Below, one piece after another: positions 5,608 to 10,078 of a stretch of DNA of 10,078 nucleotides. Both the position numbers and the translations under genes were made by a program. The notes below the pieces were generated by a model. That model had not been told where the DNA came from and did no database searches. It was given only the letters and a program-made list of their open reading frames with translations. The stretch is from the NCBI GenBank assembly GCA_955652255.1, contig CATPAW010000101.1:1-10078 (forward strand). The letters run 5' to 3'. This DNA comes from an uncultured Chthoniobacterales bacterium. GTDB lineage: Bacteria; Verrucomicrobiota; Verrucomicrobiia; Chthoniobacterales; UBA10450. How positions within the stretch are numbered: position 1 is the stretch's first letter; every line of letters begins with the position of its first letter.

Positions 5608-6810
5608 TCAGTTGGTCAATTTTAGCGATTCGATCAGGCGAGGATCGCGCACCGGGAAAAGCGAAGCCTTCGCCACGATCCGCAGATAAACGAATCCGAG
5701 CGTCGCGCCGATCGCGATCAATGAAACAAAATCCCAAATGCTCAGGTGCATGCCGGTCCCATGCAAGGCGGGCAAGATGACGATGTACATGTCGAGCATT
5801 TGCATGAACACGATCCAGCCGGCGACATAACAGAGCCGGTGTGGCTGTTTTTTAATCGAGCGCAAAAGCAGGATGGCGAACGGGCCGAAGAACCGCCCGA
5901 TGACGAGAAGCATGCTCAAGATCCACCACGACTCGGTGTTTCGGGTGAGGAAATATTGCGTCTCCTCCGGCATGTTCGCATACCAGATGAGCATGTATTG
6001 GCCGAAACCGATGTAGGCCCAAAAAACGCAGAAGGCGAACATCCATTTCCCCATGATGTGGTAGTGCTCCAGGGTGACGACCTCTTTCAAATAACCGGCG
6101 CTGCGCAAGGCGCTGATCACGAGGACGAGCAGCGACATCGAGCTGCCGGCGGTGCCGGCGAAAATGTAGACACCAAACATGGTGGAGAACCAGCGGTAGT
6201 TCAGACCCATCAACCAATCGAAAGCGCCGAAGCTAAGTGACAACGCGAAAAGCGGCAGCGCGATAAATGCGACTTTGCGCATCATCAGCGTGCAACGCGG
6301 GTTTCCATCCTTGTCCTGGCGGATCGACAACCGGCGCAGGAAGAACGAGGCGAGAATAAAAAAGCCGAGGTAAAAAATCGTGCGCGCAAGAAAGAAATTC
6401 CAATTGAGATAAGGGCGCTTGGAATCGAGCGAAGCCTCCTGCCCCGGCGGAATGTTCATCCATTCATAGAGATGATGACGGAGCATAAGAATGGGCACGA
6501 AAAACACCGCGAGGACGACAGCGAGCGATGCGATGTTCTCCAGTTGTCGCCTCACTACGACCGACCATTCCGCATCGGTGGCGTGATGAACGATCGTCCA
6601 GAACAAGCAGCCGGCGCAAAGCGTGAAGAAAAAGGCAAAGGCGAACAGCCAGGAAAAACTGAATTGATGCGGATCGATCATCGCGCCCGCGATGCTCAGG
6701 GCCAAAGCGACCAAGGCAACCAAACCGAGCAGCACGGAGAGCCCGGCAAAGCGATTGCTCTCGAAGTATTCGCCTTCGGGCGTCGGCAGCGCTTGCGAAC
6801 GATCGCTCAT
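5608..6810 (-). CDS. actF: Alternative complex III subunit ActF (quinol:cytochrome c oxidoreductase membrane subunit)
   Basis: The protein has 400 residues and about 10 TM helices. Family-typical features are VHHATDAEWSVVVRRQLEN (74-92), GAFDWLMGLNYRWFSTMFG (195-213) with the following helix, the WAYIGFGQYMLIWYANMPEE block (264-283) and a C-terminal PVRDPRLIESLKL (386-398). ActF is a second NrfD/PsrC-fold membrane subunit, paralogous to ActC, and contributes to the proton-translocating membrane arm of ACIII. It contains no heme motif, as expected. The start overlaps the ActE stop (ATGA), with GGAG at 6819-6816 at good spacing. It is complete and of normal length for the family. Confidence 0.93.
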   Translation of the reverse strand: MSDRSQALPTPEGEYFESNRFAGLSVLLGLVALVALALSIAGAMIDPHQFSFSWLFAFAFFFTLCAGCLFWTIVHHATDAEWSVVVRRQLENIASLAVVLAVFFVPILMLRHHLYEWMNIPPGQEASLDSKRPYLNWNFFLARTIFYLGFFILASFFLRRLSIRQDKDGNPRCTLMMRKVAFIALPLFALSLSFGAFDWLMGLNYRWFSTMFGVYIFAGTAGSSMSLLVLVISALRSAGYLKEVVTLEHYHIMGKWMFAFCVFWAYIGFGQYMLIWYANMPEETQYFLTRNTESWWILSMLLVIGRFFGPFAILLLRSIKKQPHRLCYVAGWIVFMQMLDMYIVILPALHGTGMHLSIWDFVSLIAIGATLGFVYLRIVAKASLFPVRDPRLIESLKLTN

Positions 6811-7496
6811 TTTTTCTCCAATTCGGTCTGGTGCTCCGGCGGTAGATCGACAATCGCCGCGTTCTGGCTGCGCTGCAGAGCGCGCAAGTAGGCAATAATC
6901 GCCCAGCGATCAACCACCATAATATTTGCCCCATAGGCCATCATTGTGTTCTTGCCGTTTGTGATCGTGTTGAAAATCTCGCCATCGGCCATTTTGCGGA
7001 TTCGTTCATCCTGCAGGCTGACCACCGTCGCCAGGCCGTACTGTTTCGTGATGCCGTTGCCCGCGGCCGTCGCGCCGTGACACATCGCGCAGGTGATATT
7101 GAAGCGCTGCTGTCCGCGTTCGATCAACTCGCGCGTGACTTCGACCGGAATGCCCGTGCCCCAGCGATCGCCCATTTTTCCGGTATCGTAATAATCCGTG
7201 CCGACGCTGAAGGCGAGACGTTGAAGCGAGAGCAGATCTCCGGGCGGGGCACCGCTCGGTGAATTCCCCGGCTTCGGCATCTCATAACCGATCGGCATCG
7301 TTCCGGCGACCGGCAGGCGCGGGCCGCGACCGTCAGCAAAAAAATCAAGCGGCGCCTGCGCACGCACTTTCGGTTGTCGCACCATGTCGGGAAAAACTTC
7401 CAGGGGCGGGGCGGTGCTTTTTTGCCCGCGAAATCCAAACACGGCGACGAGCGCGACGCCGAACAACAGAAAAATGAGAAGGAAGCCGCGCAGCAT
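6807..7496 (-). CDS. actE: Alternative complex III subunit ActE, monoheme cytochrome c
   Basis: The protein has 229 residues. It has an N-terminal hydrophobic segment (about 4-22) without a lipobox cysteine, so it reads as a signal anchor or cleaved signal rather than a lipoprotein. It has the ACIII-type segment around DMVRQPKVRAQ (37-47), a cytochrome c domain with C136-x2-C139-H140 (NITCAMCHG) and a probable axial Met in GKNTMMAYG (M185 or M186). It is one of the two heme c subunits of ACIII (the other is pentaheme ActA) and relays electrons toward the acceptor on the periplasmic face. It starts 2 nt after the ActD stop, without a strong SD, and overlaps ActF by 4 nt. Confidence 0.92.
   Translation of the reverse strand: MLRGFLLIFLLFGVALVAVFGFRGQKSTAPPLEVFPDMVRQPKVRAQAPLDFFADGRGPRLPVAGTMPIGYEMPKPGNSPSGAPPGDLLSLQRLAFSVGTDYYDTGKMGDRWGTGIPVEVTRELIERGQQRFNITCAMCHGATAAGNGITKQYGLATVVSLQDERIRKMADGEIFNTITNGKNTMMAYGANIMVVDRWAIIAYLRALQRSQNAAIVDLPPEHQTELEKK
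6816..6819 (-). promoter_or_regulatory. actF: Shine-Dalgarno GGAG for actF
   Basis: GGAG followed by five A residues and the ATG at 6810-6808. It is embedded in the end of actE and supports the short, overlapping start. Confidence 0.65.
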
Positions 7497-7498
7497 AT

Positions 7499-8053
7499 TT
7501 AGTCTTCGTGGATGATGGTGATGTGCTGCCCGCCGCTTTTTTCGAGCAGGTTGCGCGCTTCAATTTCGGTGAAGCGCGGATCACGCGCTTCGATCACGAG
7601 GAAGAATGCGTCGTTGGTTACGCGGCTGAACCGTCCCCAGTTGAAGATCGGATGATGCAGGCGCGGCAATCCGTTCATGATCAGCATCGCGAAAAATGCG
7701 GCGAAGGCCGAGAAAAGGATGGTGAGCTCGAACATGATGGGGAAAAACGCCGGCACCGTGAAAAAATTCGTCGGTTTGCCGTGGACCGTGAGCGGATAGA
7801 GAAACGAGGAGGGACCGAATTCCATGATCGCGGCCGTGAGCAAACCCGAAATGCCGCCGGCCAGGACGACCGCGCTGAGCCACGATTTTTTCAGTCCCAT
7901 CGCTTCGTCCATGCCGTGGATCGGATAGGGCGAATGCACATCCCATCGTTTGAAGCCGGCATCGCGCACGCGCTTGGCTGCTTCAAACAAAGCCGCTGCG
8001 CTCGGATATTCCGCCGCCATTCCGTAAACCTCGTGACCGGACGGCGTTCTCAT
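7499..8053 (-). CDS. actD: Alternative complex III subunit ActD (DUF3341)
   Basis: The protein has 184 residues. It has a soluble N-terminal part with the characteristic RWDVHSPYPIHGMDEAMG block (36-53), two TM helices (about 58-78 and 105-126) and a C-terminal soluble part ending in VIEARDPRFTEIEARNLLEKSG. This matches the DUF3341/ActD family, a small membrane subunit packed against ActC with no cofactor of its own. The ATG overlaps the ActC stop (ATGA) and has AGGAG at 8063-8059. It is complete. Confidence 0.92.
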   Translation of the reverse strand: MRTPSGHEVYGMAAEYPSAAALFEAAKRVRDAGFKRWDVHSPYPIHGMDEAMGLKKSWLSAVVLAGGISGLLTAAIMEFGPSSFLYPLTVHGKPTNFFTVPAFFPIMFELTILFSAFAAFFAMLIMNGLPRLHHPIFNWGRFSRVTNDAFFLVIEARDPRFTEIEARNLLEKSGGQHITIIHED

Positions 8054-9510
8054 GGTCGCTCCTTTCCGCCAGCCGCCACCGGATGATGCCCAGAGGGCGG
8101 TGCGTAGTGCGCGTCCGCTTCTGGCAAAGTGATCTTCACCTCCGACATCGCGATCATCGGCAGAAAACGAATGAAAAGCAGAAACAGAGAAGTAAAAATC
8201 CCGAGCGTGCCGACGAACGTCCAGATATCCACCCAGGTCGGGTAAAACATTCTCCAGGAGGACGGAATAAAATCGCGATGCAACCCGCCGACGATAATGA
8301 TGAAACGTTCAAACCACATGCCGGCGTTGACGCACATGCAGACGAAATAGACGACGTAAACATTCCGGCGGCACCATCGGAACCAGAAGAGTTGCGGTGA
8401 AAGGCAATTGCAGAAAAGCATGCCCACCCACCAGTACCACCAGTAAGGGCCGAAGACGCGATTCCAAAAGGCGAAGCGCTCATACGAATTTCCGCTGTAC
8501 CACGCCGTGAAAAATTCCATGGCGTAGGCGTAGGCGACGAAGGAGCCGGTCAACAAAATGATCTTCGCCATCTTGTCGATGTGCTGCGGGGTGATGATAT
8601 CGTGCAGCTTGAACATGGCCCGCGCCGGCAGCATCAGCGTCAGCACCATGGCAAAGCCGCCGAAGATCGCGCCGGCGACGAAATACGGCGGGAAAATCGT
8701 CGAGTGCCACGTGGGCAAAATCGACGTCGCAAAGTCAAACGACACTACGCTGTGCACGGAAAGAACCAGCGGCGTGGAAAGGCCGGCCAAAAGCAGATAC
8801 GCCATTTCGTAATGACGCCAGTTGCGGTTCGAGCCCCGCCAGCCGCATGCGAAAATGCCGAACAGGAGTTTCTTGATCTTCGACGTGGCGCGATCGCGCA
8901 ACGTCGCCAAATCGGGAATCAAACCGGTGTACCAGAACAAAACCGAAACGGTGAAGTAAGTTGAAACCGCAAACACGTCCCAGACAAGCGGGCTGCGGAA
9001 ATTTGGCCAGATGCCGTAATTGTCGGGCAACGGCGCAAGATACCACGCCATCCAGACACGGCCGACGTGCACTCCGGGAAAAATCGCGGCACAGATGACC
9101 GCGAAAAGCGTCATCGCTTCCGCGGAACGATTGATCGACGTGCGCCATTTTTGATGAAGCAGGTATAAGATCGCGGAGATGAGTGTGCCGGCATGCCCGA
9201 TACCGATCCAAAAAACGAAGTTCGTAATGTCCCACGCCCAGCCCACCGGATGGTTCAGCCCCCATGTGCCGATGCCAGTGGAAATCTGATAACCGAGACA
9301 GAAAAGGCCGAACGTGGCCACCGTCGCGGTAATCGTGAAAGTGACCCACCACCAGCGCGGCGCCGGATTTTCGACAACGCCGGAAATTCGCTCCGTCAGC
9401 CAGCTGAAGTTGCGCTTGTTCAACACCAACGGCACGCGCGCCAAGGGCCGCTCGACCGTTGTCGCGGCTTCGCCTTTGATCATTTCCAGTGCTGTGGGCG
9501 TTGCGTCCAT
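8050..9510 (-). CDS. actC: Alternative complex III subunit ActC (NrfD/PsrC-like quinol-oxidising membrane subunit)
   Basis: The protein has 486 residues and about 10 TM helices. Diagnostic segments are NHPVGWAWDITNFVFWIGI (86-104), then GHAGTLISAILYLLHQKWR (105-123), SVVSFDFATSILPTWHSTIF (254-273), and FERFIIIVGGLHRDFIPSSW (400-419). ActC is the NrfD-like subunit that, with the Fe-S subunit ActB, forms the quinol oxidation site of ACIII and probably a proton path. The start at 9510 follows a 40-bp gap and has no visible SD. M10 is an alternative start, but the N-terminal length is normal from 9510. Its stop overlaps ActD. Confidence 0.95.
   Translation of the reverse strand: MDATPTALEMIKGEAATTVERPLARVPLVLNKRNFSWLTERISGVVENPAPRWWWVTFTITATVATFGLFCLGYQISTGIGTWGLNHPVGWAWDITNFVFWIGIGHAGTLISAILYLLHQKWRTSINRSAEAMTLFAVICAAIFPGVHVGRVWMAWYLAPLPDNYGIWPNFRSPLVWDVFAVSTYFTVSVLFWYTGLIPDLATLRDRATSKIKKLLFGIFACGWRGSNRNWRHYEMAYLLLAGLSTPLVLSVHSVVSFDFATSILPTWHSTIFPPYFVAGAIFGGFAMVLTLMLPARAMFKLHDIITPQHIDKMAKIILLTGSFVAYAYAMEFFTAWYSGNSYERFAFWNRVFGPYWWYWWVGMLFCNCLSPQLFWFRWCRRNVYVVYFVCMCVNAGMWFERFIIIVGGLHRDFIPSSWRMFYPTWVDIWTFVGTLGIFTSLFLLFIRFLPMIAMSEVKITLPEADAHYAPPSGHHPVAAGGKERP
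8059..8063 (-). promoter_or_regulatory. actD: Shine-Dalgarno AGGAG for actD
   Basis: AGGAG, five bases, then ATG at 8053-8051. It lies within the last codons of actC and fixes the overlapping start of actD. Confidence 0.7.
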
Positions 9511-9518
9511 CGTTAATT

Positions 9519-9544
9519 AAGATCGACAACTTCCAAGATCGACA
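9519..9544 (-). repeat. Tandem pair of TGTCGATCTT decamers between actB and actC
   Basis: AAGATCGACA occurs at 9519-9528 and again at 9535-9544 (16-bp period), filling most of the 40-bp gap between the ActB stop and the ActC start. On the coding strand both read TGTCGATCTT. The same decamer is in the only other long gap of the operon, before ccoN. Role unknown; a dispersed repeat or a processing/binding site are both possible. Confidence 0.6.
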
Positions 9545-9550
9545 ATCGAT

Positions 9551-10078
9551 TCACGACTTCGCCTCCGGGCTGGCCACGCCGATGTTTGCTGCATCCGGCA
9601 TTTTCGGATTCGGATTGCGAATGCGTGCGAGATAACTGGTGCGCGTGTTCACGTTCAAATATTCGAGCAGCCGATAATTGCGGTCCTGCTGTTTCATTTT
9701 CGATACGCGGCTTTCCGGATCTTTGATGTCACCAAAAACGATTGCTTCCGTCGGGCAAGCTTGCGCGCACGCAGTCGTGAACGAATCGCGCGGGATGCGC
9801 GTGTCGCTCGACGCGCCGGCGCGCACGTGCGCCGCGATCTTCGCTTCCTCGATACGCTGCACGCAGAAGGTGCATTTCTCCATCACGCCGCGCATGCGCA
9901 CGGTCACGTTAGGATTTTTCTGCAGCTTCACGATATCGGGCGCACCTTTGGTCGTGAACGGCGCGAAGTATTCTTTGTAAATGCCGAACTCGCCCGCGAT
10001 TTTCTTTTTGCCAACCGGTCGCTGGTTGTAATCGAAATAATTGAAGCGGCGCACTTTGAACGGGCAGTTGTTCGCGCA
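9551..10078 (-). CDS. actB: Alternative complex III subunit ActB, C-terminal Fe-S part (5' end outside window)
   Basis: The C-terminal 175 residues are visible (numbered from the right edge); the frame is open to the edge, and an apparent GTG start at 10054 is just V9 of the continuing protein. The visible part begins with CANNCPFKVRRFNYFDY, the end of a ferredoxin-type [4Fe-4S] motif (C1, C5). It continues with EKCTFCVQR (C69, C72) and ACAQACP (C104, C108), together the Cys pattern of the NrfC/PsrB-like Fe-S domain fused to the C-terminus of ActB. The N-terminal molybdopterin-oxidoreductase-like domain, which in ACIII lacks molybdenum, lies outside. ActB takes electrons from the quinol site at ActC and passes them through its clusters to ActA/ActE hemes on the periplasmic side. 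actB leads into actC across a 40-bp gap. Confidence 0.93.
   Translation of the reverse strand, partial: CANNCPFKVRRFNYFDYNQRPVGKKKIAGEFGIYKEYFAPFTTKGAPDIVKLQKNPNVTVRMRGVMEKCTFCVQRIEEAKIAAHVRAGASSDTRIPRDSFTTACAQACPTEAIVFGDIKDPESRVSKMKQQDRNYRLLEYLNVNTRTSYLARIRNPNPKMPDAANIGVASPEAKS

Noticed and set aside
8050..9510. Polysulfide or nitrite reductase membrane subunit (PsrC/NrfD)
   Set aside because: The fold is shared, but length, about 10 helices and the neighbours ActB, ActD, ActE and ActF identify it as ActC.
9519..9544. Start of a CRISPR array or iteron array
   Set aside because: Only two 10-bp copies at 16-bp spacing; repeats and spacers are far too short and there are no cas or replication genes.
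9551..10054. A complete 167-residue ferredoxin-like protein starting with GTG at 10054
   Set aside because: The frame stays open to the window edge and the preceding residues CANNCPFK belong to an ActB Fe-S motif, so this is the C-terminus of a larger protein.

Overview
The window is a stretch of a fairly GC-rich bacterial chromosome carrying respiratory-chain genes. The minus strand holds most of an alternative complex III (ACIII) operon, actB-C-D-E-F. It runs straight on into a small anchored Pro-rich protein and then three genes resembling the cbb3 oxidase subunits CcoN, CcoO and a CcoP-like cytochrome. The plus strand, at the left edge, holds the 3' part of a large FAD/Fe-S oxidoreductase gene that converges on this operon. 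ACIII gene content, Pro/Ala-rich tails and a compact palindromic repeat of the form TGTAGCGGCG...CGCCGCTACA suggest a Verrucomicrobiota member, perhaps a soil Chthoniobacterales/Udaeobacter-type genome. That placement is an inference from memory of such genomes, not a search result.

Layout from left to right. 1-1545 (+): C-terminal 514 residues of a fused FAD-linked oxidase / two [4Fe-4S] / double-CCG oxidoreductase, interrupted by in-frame repeat-like inserts. 1546-1690: AT-richer convergent intergenic gap. 1691-2464 (-): membrane-anchored monoheme cytochrome c. 2461-3429 (-): CcoO-like cytochrome with a roughly 77-residue Pro/Ala insert. 3426-4913 (-): CcoN-like heme-copper oxidase family subunit I. 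4962-5606 (-): single-TM Pro-rich protein. 5608-6810 (-): ActF. 6807-7496 (-): ActE. 7499-8053 (-): ActD. 8050-9510 (-): ActC. 9551-10078 (-): C-terminal part of ActB. Transcription runs from right to left, from a promoter beyond the right edge. Gene junctions are very tight: four ATGA overlaps and two gaps of 1-2 nt. Only two gaps are longer (40 and 48 bp), in front of actC and ccoN, and both contain the decamer TGTCGATCTT.

How the genes work together: ACIII oxidises menaquinol/quinol and passes electrons through its Fe-S clusters and c-type hemes to a cytochrome c or directly to a terminal oxidase. One would expect the three downstream genes to be that oxidase. However, the CcoN-like subunit keeps only the two low-spin heme b histidines (H84, H365). 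All three CuB histidines (now N225, Q275, R276) and the high-spin heme b3 axial histidine (now Y363) are replaced. As read, this is a cbb3-shaped complex without a binuclear oxygen-reducing centre, translationally coupled to an otherwise normal-looking ACIII. It is the main item worth a second look here.
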